From Bacteroidales bacterium (lineage in GTDB: Bacteria > Bacteroidota > Bacteroidia > Bacteroidales > UBA932), in contig JAKSJP010000008.1 of NCBI GenBank assembly GCA_024398105.1, forward strand, positions 1-64,000: 64,000 bases of DNA, written 5' to 3'. Positions 56,943 to 64,000 of the stretch are shown here, piece by piece (the first letter of the stretch is position 1; every line of letters starts with the position of its first letter). The position numbers were made by a program, and so were the translations under genes. The notes below the pieces were generated by a model, which ran no database searches, had not been told where the DNA came from, and saw nothing but the letters and a program-made list of their open reading frames with translations.

Positions 56943-57998
56943 ATGGATAAAGTAGCTACGATAAACGACGTCGCAAGACGTGCCGGAGTGTCAAAGGGCA
57001 CGGTCGACAGAGTCGTACATAACAGGGGCGAGGTATCTGAAAAGACAGCCGCGAAGGTCAGGAAAGCCATCGAGGAACTCAACTACCAGCCGAACCTCCA
57101 TGCCGCACTTCTCGCAACAAAGAACGAGAAGGTCATCGCGTGCATGATACCGGAAGGAGCTGAGGGAACGTACTGGGGAAACGTCCATGACGGGCTCATG
57201 TCCCAGCAGGAGAATGCCGGAGCCCTGGGCGTCCATCTCGAGATGTTCTTCTACGACATGGACGATCTCAGTTCATTCATGAGCACAGGCGAGAAAGTCC
57301 TCGGCAGCACCCCCGACGGAGTCATCCTGGCCCCTCTCTTCATGAGCGAGGCGAGTTCCCTCGCCGGCAAGCTCCACGACAAGAACATCCCTTATCTCTT
57401 CATAGACACCAAGCTCGAGGACGAGAACTGCCTTGCCTACATCGGTATGCCTAAGTACCAGAGCGGCTACCTCTGCGCATCAGTACTGACTCTGAAGTCC
57501 AGGAAGGAAGAGGTCATGAAGGCAGCCATCATCCGAGCAAAGCGAGACAAGGCCGGACTGTCCGACCCTACTGTCAGCCGAAGGGAAGGATTCCTTGACT
57601 TCATGACAGAGAACTACCCTGGATGCGAAGTCATCAATGTGATGATCGACCCTACGTCAAGCCAGGAAGAGATCGCCGGCACCATCAGTAAAGCGCTGGA
57701 AGGAAGCGGCGTACGCCACATCGTCGTCCTTAACTCCAGGATCCACCTCATCTCCGGATTCCTTGAGAACTTCGATGCGGACGGCCGCATGGTCGTCGGA
57801 TTCGATGCCCTCTCGAAGAACCTTGACATGCTGAGGAACGGACAGGTCGACGTCCTGATCACAGAGAAGACCGGCACTATGTCGATGAGTGCCGTCAGGA
57901 TGATGACCGAATACCTCGTGCTCTACAAGCATCCTGAGCACAAGGACAACCATATGCACATGGACATTCTGACCAGCCTCAACCTGGACAACTACTAG
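56943..57998 (+). CDS. LacI-family transcriptional regulator of the xylan locus
   Basis: The 351-aa DNA-binding protein has a LacI headpiece at residues 1-58: ATINDVARRAGVSKGTVDRVV is the helix-turn-helix (written here in parts: ATINDVARRAGVSK, GTVDRVV) and IEELNYQPN is the hinge start. A periplasmic-binding-like effector domain fills about 60-350. It is divergent from the GH67 operon, with CG-centred near-palindromes in both control regions. The inducer is probably a uronic acid or a downstream intermediate; that is inference. It may autoregulate through operator 3. Confidence 0.9.
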   Translation: MDKVATINDVARRAGVSKGTVDRVVHNRGEVSEKTAAKVRKAIEELNYQPNLHAALLATKNEKVIACMIPEGAEGTYWGNVHDGLMSQQENAGALGVHLEMFFYDMDDLSSFMSTGEKVLGSTPDGVILAPLFMSEASSLAGKLHDKNIPYLFIDTKLEDENCLAYIGMPKYQSGYLCASVLTLKSRKEEVMKAAIIRAKRDKAGLSDPTVSRREGFLDFMTENYPGCEVINVMIDPTSSQEEIAGTISKALEGSGVRHIVVLNSRIHLISGFLENFDADGRMVVGFDALSKNLDMLRNGQVDVLITEKTGTMSMSAVRMMTEYLVLYKHPEHKDNHMHMDILTSLNLDNY

Positions 57999-58007
57999 AA
58001 ACGGATG

Positions 58008-59042
58008 TTACTTTGCCTTGCATGGAATCTCCATGTATGGCCTGACGGGATCGTTCGTGAATATGCGGACGGTGCCGGAATCCCCCGCTACAGACACGCT
58101 CAGCTTCACCGATCTGCCTGCAGGCACTACAGTACCGCTTGCAAGGGAGCACTCCGACACGCCTTCGGTCTCGACCTTGTGGACCCTCAGCGGACCGGTG
58201 CCGGAATTGGATATCTCTATGCTTGCCGAAGCGGCCGACTGCCAGAAGAACTTCTTGAGAATCAGTTCCTTGGACGAAAGTTCCATCCTCGGCTTGACAG
58301 AGGCTGAACGTTCGGTCCTCTCTATGCATCTGGCCGAGATGCTGACAGGCTTCGTGAGCGGGGTACCATTGACATTGAGCCAGAACTTCTCCGAAAGGCT
58401 GCCATAGGCTGTCGATGAAGACGGCAGTTCAAAGACAAGGCTGAGGTCCGCCATCTCCCCTGCCGGGATGCTGCCTGTGCCGAAGACTGTCACAGAGGAA
58501 GGCATGCCCATCGCCGACACCTCGACCGCCTTGTCCGAAGTATTCCAGAGCGACAGCACACGGAGGAAACGTTCTCCAGGATAGATGACACCGAATCTTA
58601 TGTCCATGGTACGTGCGCGGAGGCCGTTGCCCAGATTGACCGCATATCCGTCATTCACCCTCTGGTTGACGATCTTTCCTCTTATCTCGAGCGTATATTT
58701 CGGGCCGTCTGTGAAGATGGTGACGGTCTTCTGCTGGTCGCCGGACAGGCCGTCAGGATTGAATGAGACGGACAGTTCTCCGCTTTCCCCCGGGCCGAAC
58801 GAAGTCTCGCCCATATAGACTTTCACGCAGCTGCAGCTGACGGAGACTCGGTCCAGACGGATGGTCGAGCTGCCATGGTTCCGGAACGAGAAGGTATGCA
58901 TGACCGAGCCCTCGCTCTCGCTGATCGTGCCGAAGTTCCAGAGTGTGGATTCAAAGCTCAGAGCGCCCTTCTGCGCCGAGGCCGGGAGGGCATGCAGGAG
59001 CGAGATAGCCGCCAGGATTGTAATCAGTCTGATACGCAGCAT
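58008..59042 (-). CDS. DUF1573-family secreted protein
   Basis: The 344-aa product has a Sec signal about 1-24 (ending ASA). Residues about 28-125 form an immunoglobulin-like DUF1573 domain with WNFGTISESEG, FRNHGSSTIRL and the conserved VSCSCVKV Cys pair; a second and third beta domain follow, the last (about 255-344) of similar layout (ISNSGTGPLRVHKVETEG). Function of the family is not established; secreted, envelope-associated. Start at 59042 chosen for the signal peptide. Third gene of a minus-strand operon, 10 nt after the EnvC-like gene, and convergent with lacI over a 9-nt gap. Confidence 0.8.
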   Translation of the reverse strand: MLRIRLITILAAISLLHALPASAQKGALSFESTLWNFGTISESEGSVMHTFSFRNHGSSTIRLDRVSVSCSCVKVYMGETSFGPGESGELSVSFNPDGLSGDQQKTVTIFTDGPKYTLEIRGKIVNQRVNDGYAVNLGNGLRARTMDIRFGVIYPGERFLRVLSLWNTSDKAVEVSAMGMPSSVTVFGTGSIPAGEMADLSLVFELPSSSTAYGSLSEKFWLNVNGTPLTKPVSISARCIERTERSASVKPRMELSSKELILKKFFWQSAASASIEISNSGTGPLRVHKVETEGVSECSLASGTVVPAGRSVKLSVSVAGDSGTVRIFTNDPVRPYMEIPCKAK

Positions 59043-59052
59043 ATTGCAATGG

Positions 59053-60243
59053 TTACCTGAGCCAGGTCTCAGGATTCTGAGGTGTAGTTCCCTTCCAGAT
59101 CTCGAAATGGAGCTGGGTCGCACCGTCCAGAGTATCGACGGTTCCTATAGTATCTCCGGTCTTGACCTTGTCGCCGACCTTGACATTGACTTTGCCGAGC
59201 TTGCAGTAGAACGAGAAATAGTTGCCATGCTGGACGAGCACGCACATGTTATATCCCGGCATGACCACTATCTTCGAGACTTCTCCGTCGAAGACCGCCT
59301 TCGCCGCAGTTCCCTTGTCGACCGAGATCGTCACACCGTTGTTGAAAGGAAGCTTGACGTTGGTATATACCGGATGGTAGTGCTGGCCGTACTTCTCGAC
59401 CACAGGACCGTCTGCTGGCCAAGGGAGCTTGCCCTTGTTCTTTGAGAACTCGGCGTCGAGCGTATAGTCAATAGGCTTGGCCTTTGAGGTCGAACCCTTC
59501 TTGGCACTTCCCTGGGTGGCCTCGCGGATGATCCTTTCTATCTCTTTCCTGAGGGCCTCGACCTGCTTCTTCTTCGAGGCGAGGTCATTCTCGTATCTCC
59601 TTCGGTCACGCTTCAGGCGGTCCACAAGGCCCTTTGACTGGGTCTCCTCCTTCTGGAGGGCGTCAACTTCTATCTGACGGCGGTTACGCACTGCCTGAGC
59701 CTCGGTCCTCATCGCCATCAGCTTCGCATTCTCCTCCTCGATCTCGTTCCTTGTAGCCTTTATCTTCTCTGCCTGGACGTTCATCTGGCGGGAGAGGTCG
59801 CGGAGATATCCGATGCGGCGGAATGCCTGGCCTACGTTGTCACTGGCGAGGATATACATGTACCAGACCTTGGAATCCCTGTTCTTGTAGGCATTCCTCA
59901 CCAGCTTGGAATAGTACATGGAAAGTGTATCGAGACGTCCTTCGAGGACTTCGATCTCGTGCTGCTTCTGTGCGATGCGGGCAGAGATCTCGGCGATCTC
60001 CTGGTCGCTCTCGGCGATCAGTTCGTTTCGGTTTGAGATCTTCTTCCGGATAAGGGTCAGCTCGTTGAGAGCGGTGTTGCTCCTGGATGTGTTCTCCTTG
60101 AGCTGCCTGTTGATCTGCTCGATCTCCTTCTCAAGCTTAGCTTTCTTGTTTTCCTGAGTACGTGTGTTCTGGGCAAGGGCCGGCAAGGATGCAATGGTGA
60201 ACACCACTGCCAGCACAAAAGCGACCAGTCCCTTCCTTCCCAT
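59053..60243 (-). CDS. EnvC-like murein hydrolase activator (coiled coil plus LytM/M23)
   Basis: The 396-aa protein is exported (signal about 1-24, ending LAQ). A long coiled coil fills about 30-245, and a LytM (peptidase M23) domain about 275-396 (VEKYGQHYHPVYTNVKL, GYNMCVLVQHGNYFSFYCKL, LHFEIWKG). The first Zn-ligand His of active LytM peptidases (HxGxD) appears replaced here (LPFNNGVTISV), so it probably activates an amidase instead of cutting peptidoglycan, as EnvC does. It overlaps the TPR gene stop by 1 nt. Confidence 0.88.
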   Translation of the reverse strand: MGRKGLVAFVLAVVFTIASLPALAQNTRTQENKKAKLEKEIEQINRQLKENTSRSNTALNELTLIRKKISNRNELIAESDQEIAEISARIAQKQHEIEVLEGRLDTLSMYYSKLVRNAYKNRDSKVWYMYILASDNVGQAFRRIGYLRDLSRQMNVQAEKIKATRNEIEEENAKLMAMRTEAQAVRNRRQIEVDALQKEETQSKGLVDRLKRDRRRYENDLASKKKQVEALRKEIERIIREATQGSAKKGSTSKAKPIDYTLDAEFSKNKGKLPWPADGPVVEKYGQHYHPVYTNVKLPFNNGVTISVDKGTAAKAVFDGEVSKIVVMPGYNMCVLVQHGNYFSFYCKLGKVNVKVGDKVKTGDTIGTVDTLDGATQLHFEIWKGTTPQNPETWLR

Positions 60244-61892
60244 TATTCAGAGCCCTCCGCAGCTTTGGCCTTCGCCTGTTTCCTGTAGACCTCCGCGAGG
60301 TCATTCTCGCCGAGAGCCTCAAGTACGATCGCATAGTGGGCAAGGATTGTAGCGCTGTCCTTTCCGCCATAGAGCATGGCGTGCTTGAACAGAGGCTTTG
60401 CCTCAACGTCCTTGCCCATCAGATGGAGAATCCATCCGAAGGTATCGAGGAATGTAGCGTTGTCCGGTTCCTGCTCGACAGTCCTGCGGCTCATCTTGTA
60501 CGCCTTCTTCAGACTCTTGCCCTCGAGGGAAAGATAGTAGGCATAGTTGTTAAGCACAGGAGCGTAGTCCGGATTGATCTTGAGTGCCTTCTCATAGGCT
60601 TTGTATGCCTTAGGCAGGTCTTTCTTGAGGTTATAGCAGTCACCGATGGACGCATAGGCCTCAAGGCAGGTGAGGCTGTCGGAAGGATTCCTGGCAATCA
60701 TCGATTCGCACTTGGCGATGACTGCGTCATAATGGTCCTGATTTATCTCGGCATAGATATATACCCTGTCGAAATCAGGGTTGCCCGGGAACCTCTTCGA
60801 GGCTTCTTCACACTCCTTCGCAAGCTCCTTGAAATCATTCATTGAAGAAAGGACCTGGACATAATACTGCTGAGCCTGGAGATTTCCTGGATTGTTTTCC
60901 TTGTTTGTCCTGAAGATCTGCTTCGCCTTTTCCTGGCGGCCTGTCGAGAAATAGTAGATGCCTGCTGTCCTGAGGACCGACGTGTCTGCCGGATGGTGCT
61001 CCAGCATGATATCGAAAGTCGAGTCGACCTGGACTCTGTGTGAACTGATGAACTTAGGATCCACATGCTGCATGAGCTGGGTAAGATAGTCAGCCTTGGC
61101 ATCGGCGACGATGTCGTCGTCCGCAAGAAGCTCCTGGATGATCGAGAAATACTCCGGATACCTGCGGGTCATCCTGAAGACCTCGGCCTTTCCAAGACGC
61201 GCCGGCGCATAAGAGCTGTCAAGTTCGAGGGCCTGGTCATAATATGCGACCGCAAGGGAGTCGTTGTACATTCCGGTCTCATGGTCACCCAGCATCGAGA
61301 GTACCTGGGGTGAAGCATATTCACGGCTGTAGTCCTTGAGAGTCTCAAGAGCCTCTTCCTGCTTCTGCTGGTGGAGAAGGATCTGGTACTTGGTCATCAC
61401 CGTACCGTCGTTCTTGCCCTGGAGGTTCTCTATCGAAGTTATGGCACTGACAGCCTTGTCGAGCTCGTTCCGCCCGATATACAGGTTGACCAGGGTATAG
61501 TACGATTCAAGCTTGCGAGGGAACATCCTCACAAGGTCCTCATATTCTTTCTCCGCGACCTCTATCTCTCCCAATACGGAATAGACCAAGGCCAGGCGGT
61601 CCCTGTACCAGTAGTTGGACGTATCGAGGGAGACGGCCTTGCGGAAGCTCGCGAGAGCGTCTTCGTTGCGGCGCAGACGCATGAGGCTCAGACCCTTGTA
61701 GTAATGGGCCGCATCATTGTCCGGCTGGGCTGCTATGGCCTTGTCAAGAAGGTCGGCCGCCTTCTGCCAGTTTCCTGAGGAATATTCCTGTACGCCATCG
61801 ATGTAGGAATTGTCGACCCTCACCTGTGCGGAGACGGAAAGATGGCCCATGACAAGGACCACTAACGACAATATAAAGACTCTCATTTTCAT
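60243..61892 (-). CDS. tetratricopeptide-repeat protein, exported
   Basis: The 549-aa product has a signal peptide about 1-22 (ending VSAQ) and then a run of TPR units over almost the whole length (for example NWQKAADLLDKAIAAQPDN, EDALASFRKAVSLDTS and LPKAYKAYEKALKINPDYAP). It should be a periplasmic or outer-membrane-associated scaffold. The EnvC-like gene next to it suggests a part in cell-wall splitting or envelope assembly, which is inference. The start at 61892 gives MKMRVF; 61886 is also possible. Confidence 0.82.
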   Translation of the reverse strand: MKMRVFILSLVVLVMGHLSVSAQVRVDNSYIDGVQEYSSGNWQKAADLLDKAIAAQPDNDAAHYYKGLSLMRLRRNEDALASFRKAVSLDTSNYWYRDRLALVYSVLGEIEVAEKEYEDLVRMFPRKLESYYTLVNLYIGRNELDKAVSAITSIENLQGKNDGTVMTKYQILLHQQKQEEALETLKDYSREYASPQVLSMLGDHETGMYNDSLAVAYYDQALELDSSYAPARLGKAEVFRMTRRYPEYFSIIQELLADDDIVADAKADYLTQLMQHVDPKFISSHRVQVDSTFDIMLEHHPADTSVLRTAGIYYFSTGRQEKAKQIFRTNKENNPGNLQAQQYYVQVLSSMNDFKELAKECEEASKRFPGNPDFDRVYIYAEINQDHYDAVIAKCESMIARNPSDSLTCLEAYASIGDCYNLKKDLPKAYKAYEKALKINPDYAPVLNNYAYYLSLEGKSLKKAYKMSRRTVEQEPDNATFLDTFGWILHLMGKDVEAKPLFKHAMLYGGKDSATILAHYAIVLEALGENDLAEVYRKQAKAKAAEGSE

Positions 61893-61910
61893 AACTGATG
61901 ACGATACTAT

Positions 61911-61941
61911 ACAAAAATAGTACAAAATTTCGCTAATTTTG
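61911..61941. promoter_or_regulatory. divergent promoters of the TPR operon and the sigma-factor gene
   Basis: Minus strand TATTTTTGT (61919-61911) precedes the TPR ATG by about 18 nt. Plus strand TAATTTTG (61934-61941) precedes the sigma-factor ATG by 49 nt. Both fit TAnnTTTG; the -33 boxes are weak. Confidence 0.5.
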
Positions 61942-61990
61942 AAAAGAGAGACTGATTTCAGTCCCCCTTTTTGAAAATAATGACAGGCTA

Positions 61991-62587
61991 ATGCAACGTT
62001 TCGGAAAGAAACTGCATCTAACCAATCGGGAAAAGGAAAGAAACTCAGCTACGTCCGTCGATGACAAGCTCGGAAAGATTCTGGAAGGATGCCGCAAAGG
62101 CAGAGAGTCCTCACAGAAAGAACTTTACGAGATGCTCGCACCCAAGATGTTCGCAGTGTGCCTGAGGTACATGGACAACAGGGACGACGCGGAGGACATA
62201 CTCCAGGACGGCTTTGTGACACTCTTTACCCGCTTGGACACCTACAGCGGAGAAGGCTCCTTCGAGGGCTGGGCACGCAAGATCTTTGTAAACACTGCAC
62301 TCATGTCCCTGAGGAAGAACGACGCTCTCAAGATGAGCGACGACCTGGAGACTGCGTGGGACGTCCGCAGCGACGCCACGACGCAGATCCAGAACATCGG
62401 GTACAAGGAGCTGACTCGGATGATCTCATCCCTGCCTTCGGGCTACAGGACGGTCTTCAACATGTATGTGATAGAAGGCTATTCCCACAAGGAGATTTCA
62501 GAAGAGCTGGGCATCAGTGAGGCCACATCGCGATCGCAGTTGATGAGAGCCCGTACGATGCTGCAGGAAAAGATAAAGGATAGTTAA
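61991..62587 (+). CDS. ECF-type RNA polymerase sigma factor
   Basis: The 198-aa protein has sigma region 2 at about 45-110 (YMDNRDDAEDILQDGFVTLF, FEGWARKIFVNTALM) and region 4 at about 135-190 (LPSGYRTVFNMYVIEGYSH, EISEELGISEATSRSQLMRAR), without region 3: a group 4 (ECF) sigma factor. It likely acts with the next gene, which starts 1 nt after its stop and has the features of an anti-sigma factor. The trigger is unknown. Confidence 0.92.
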   Translation: MQRFGKKLHLTNREKERNSATSVDDKLGKILEGCRKGRESSQKELYEMLAPKMFAVCLRYMDNRDDAEDILQDGFVTLFTRLDTYSGEGSFEGWARKIFVNTALMSLRKNDALKMSDDLETAWDVRSDATTQIQNIGYKELTRMISSLPSGYRTVFNMYVIEGYSHKEISEELGISEATSRSQLMRARTMLQEKIKDS

Positions 62588-62588
62588 G

Positions 62589-63761
62589 ATGCAGATGAAC
62601 GACAAGGAATTCGATCAGATAGTAAGATCGATGATGATTGACGCGGAGGAGCAGGTTCCTTCGCGCGTATGGTCGTCTGTATCTTCGCAGATCGGAAAGG
62701 CAGGCTCGCCAAAGGTCGTTGCGCTCAGCTGGAAGCGCATCGCAGCAGGCGTAGCTGCAGCTGCGGCTGTCGTCGCAGGTGTCTTTATCTTCGGCAAACC
62801 AACCATTAGCCAAACTAATACTGAGACTGACATGGTCGCTGACCTGTCAGTGGACAGGAAAGCCGTCGAGGCAGTTCCTGTCTTCGATGCCATCCCTTCG
62901 GGTGAAGGCAGCGAGAACCTGATCGCGCAGTCTGCTCCGTCAAATCGCGGAGCAGCTGCACAATCAGCGATTCTACCTGCATACGACGCACAGAGCGCCA
63001 TGACCGAAGAAGAGACAACCGTCCCTGCAAAGCAGGAAGAAGAGACTTCGCCTGAAGGTCCTGTATCAGCAACGGATCCGTTCTCGCAGATGGCCTTTGA
63101 GGACTCTCAGAGGCCTGAGCGTCGCGGAATCTCAATTAAGGTAGGAGGTGATGTCGCCACCAACTCGGACGCGAAAGGCGTAAGCCACTCGCGAATGAGC
63201 AGACCTGGAGACACAAGGCACAGCATCACCCAGATCAGCAAGGAATCGTCCTATTCGGTACCTGTATCTTTCGGACTCGGCGTAAAGGTCCCTGTGACAG
63301 GAAAGTGGTCCGTAGAGACCGGACTGAGCTATTCTTTCCTTGAGAGGACTTTCACAGGTGTCTACAGAGAGGCTGTCGACGGAGGCCCGGACACTGTAAT
63401 CAACACTGACATCCGCAGTTCCCTCCACTATGTGGGAATCCCTGTCAACTTCACATACGACATCGTCAGCAGCAGGAAGACCCAGTTCTACGCATTCGCC
63501 GGCGGAGCAGTCGAGAAGGCTCTGGTCAACAAGTTCCGCATCCCGACAGGCTCCGATCCTATCTTCTATAAGGAAAGCGTCACCGGCATCCAAGCTTCTG
63601 CGAATGCAGGTATAGGCGTGAACTTCCTCATCACCGACCATCTCGGATTCTACATCGATCCAAGCGTGAAATACTACTTCGACTGCAAGCAGCCTGTCAG
63701 CATCAGGACCCAGCAGAGGCTCATGATGAACCTTGAGCTTGGATTCAGGTTCAACCTCTAG
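62589..63761 (+). CDS. anti-sigma-like inner-membrane anchor fused to an outer-membrane barrel
   Basis: The 390-aa product has a cytoplasmic N-terminus (about 1-50; FDQIVRSMMIDAEEQVPSRVW, here split as FDQIVRSMMIDAEEQ and VPSRVW), like small Bacteroidales anti-sigma segments. One membrane helix (about 51-68) follows a Lys-Arg, then a low-complexity periplasmic stretch (about 70-175), and a beta-barrel (about 180-390) with alternating aromatic strands, ending LELGFRFNL. No cleavable signal is seen, so the chain could reach from the cytoplasm to the outer membrane. It is co-transcribed with the sigma factor. A sensor role is inference. Confidence 0.75.
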   Translation: MQMNDKEFDQIVRSMMIDAEEQVPSRVWSSVSSQIGKAGSPKVVALSWKRIAAGVAAAAAVVAGVFIFGKPTISQTNTETDMVADLSVDRKAVEAVPVFDAIPSGEGSENLIAQSAPSNRGAAAQSAILPAYDAQSAMTEEETTVPAKQEEETSPEGPVSATDPFSQMAFEDSQRPERRGISIKVGGDVATNSDAKGVSHSRMSRPGDTRHSITQISKESSYSVPVSFGLGVKVPVTGKWSVETGLSYSFLERTFTGVYREAVDGGPDTVINTDIRSSLHYVGIPVNFTYDIVSSRKTQFYAFAGGAVEKALVNKFRIPTGSDPIFYKESVTGIQASANAGIGVNFLITDHLGFYIDPSVKYYFDCKQPVSIRTQQRLMMNLELGFRFNL

Positions 63762-63782
63762 AGAAGTACAGTCCGCCTTTTA

Positions 63783-63815
63783 CCTGGTAAAGAAAATTTC
63801 TTCCCTGGTAAAGAA
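63783..63815 (+). repeat. direct repeat CCTGGTAAAGAA, two copies
   Basis: Copies at 63783-63794 and 63804-63815, 21-nt period, between the barrel-protein stop and its terminator. The first copy is part of a TTTACC-T-GGTAAA palindrome. The word CCTGGTAAAGA also occurs at 26713-26723. Confidence 0.4.
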
Positions 63816-63850
63816 TCCTGAAAAAAGACAGCATTCATGAAATTGTGGCG

Positions 63851-63890
63851 AAAGCCCCGAGCCTGACGTAAAGGATTTCGGGGCTTTTCC
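63851..63890 (+). terminator. terminator of the sigma/barrel operon
   Basis: AAAGCCCCGA (63851-63860) pairs with TCGGGGCTTT (63878-63887) over 17 nt, then TCCC. A good stem, with a short T-run. Confidence 0.75.
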
Positions 63891-63921
63891 CATATATGCT
63901 TCCTTTGTCTGAAAAAACGAC

Positions 63922-64000
63922 ATGAGAAGCACGACACTTTTGGCAGCGGTCCTCACCACCGCACTGCTCTGGATTTCCTGCGACAGGATTCCTGACAACC
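63922..64000 (+). CDS. 5' end of a lipoprotein gene, cut by the window
   Basis: The 26 codons visible start with ATG at 63922 and encode a lipoprotein signal: basic Arg2, hydrophobic core to Leu16, lipobox WISC with Cys20, then Asp-Arg-Ile-Pro-Asp-Asn. The Asp after Cys is usual for some surface-exposed or inner-membrane lipoproteins, rule not established here. The rest is outside the window. Confidence 0.65.
   Translation, partial: MRSTTLLAAVLTTALLWISCDRIPDN

Noticed and set aside
63780-63998. 72-codon minus-strand ORF at the right end
   Set aside because: It overlaps the terminator and the start of a plausible lipoprotein gene on the other strand, and has no signal or family feature.

Overview
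The window is a chromosomal segment of a member of the phylum Bacteroidetes, most likely an uncultured Bacteroidales. Four things point there. Promoters of the TTTG-N19-TAnnTTTG type precede many genes, and purine-rich Shine-Dalgarno sites are scarce. There is a SusC/SusD pair with linked glycoside hydrolases, and there are families largely confined to the phylum (DUF4491, DUF4249, GH97). The coding sequence is fairly GC-rich (CTC, ATC, GAG and AAG dominate) and the intergenic DNA is AT-rich. Species cannot be named from the sequence.

Layout. 1-257: a consensus promoter firing off the left edge, probably into an rRNA operon. 258-5176: cyclophilin lipoprotein, a small secreted protein, lepA, a glycosyltransferase and menA. 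5276-7714: a candidate small RNA, a DUF4491 membrane protein and a GH97 enzyme. 7846-8002: tRNA-Leu(CAA) on the minus strand with its own promoter and terminator. 8063-12189: shikimate genes aroB, a fused aroD-aroA, and aroC. 12191-23194: a co-directional run in which sufB is separated from sufC and a short sufD by pnuC, a TonB-dependent receptor, a DUF4249 lipoprotein and a macroglobulin-like protein, followed by ispE and tsaE. 23298-24919: a REP-associated (HUH) transposase between two 153-nt palindromic repeats, beside a degenerate 17-19 nt tandem array. 24943-26565: comM on the minus strand.

26819-39280: a complete branched-chain amino-acid operon (ilvD, ilvB, ilvN, ilvC, leuA, leuC, leuD, a second leuA/cimA homologue, leuB, ilvE). 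A promoter, a 24-codon leader peptide in which 13 residues are Leu, Ile or Val, and mutually exclusive RNA hairpins ending in a terminator precede it. This is the layout of a classical ribosome-stalling attenuator and is the strongest regulatory find here.

39317-57998: a glucuronoxylan utilisation locus. SusC, SusD and a GH115 alpha-glucuronidase run rightward. GH67 alpha-glucuronidase, an SGNH esterase, uxuA, GH3 and uxuB run leftward toward them. A LacI-family regulator is divergent from GH67. Three near-palindromic sites related to CGTGAACGTTCACG lie at the two control regions, so the regulator probably governs both arms. The enzymes would release and deacetylate xylan side groups, remove (4-O-methyl)glucuronic acid, split xylo-oligosaccharides and send uronate through fructuronate and mannonate to KDG; uxaC is not in the window.

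58008-64000: an envelope cluster. A minus-strand operon encodes a TPR protein, an EnvC-like LytM factor and a DUF1573 protein. Divergent from it are an ECF sigma factor and a protein with an anti-sigma-like N-terminus, one membrane helix and an outer-membrane barrel. The first 79 nt of a lipoprotein gene close the window.
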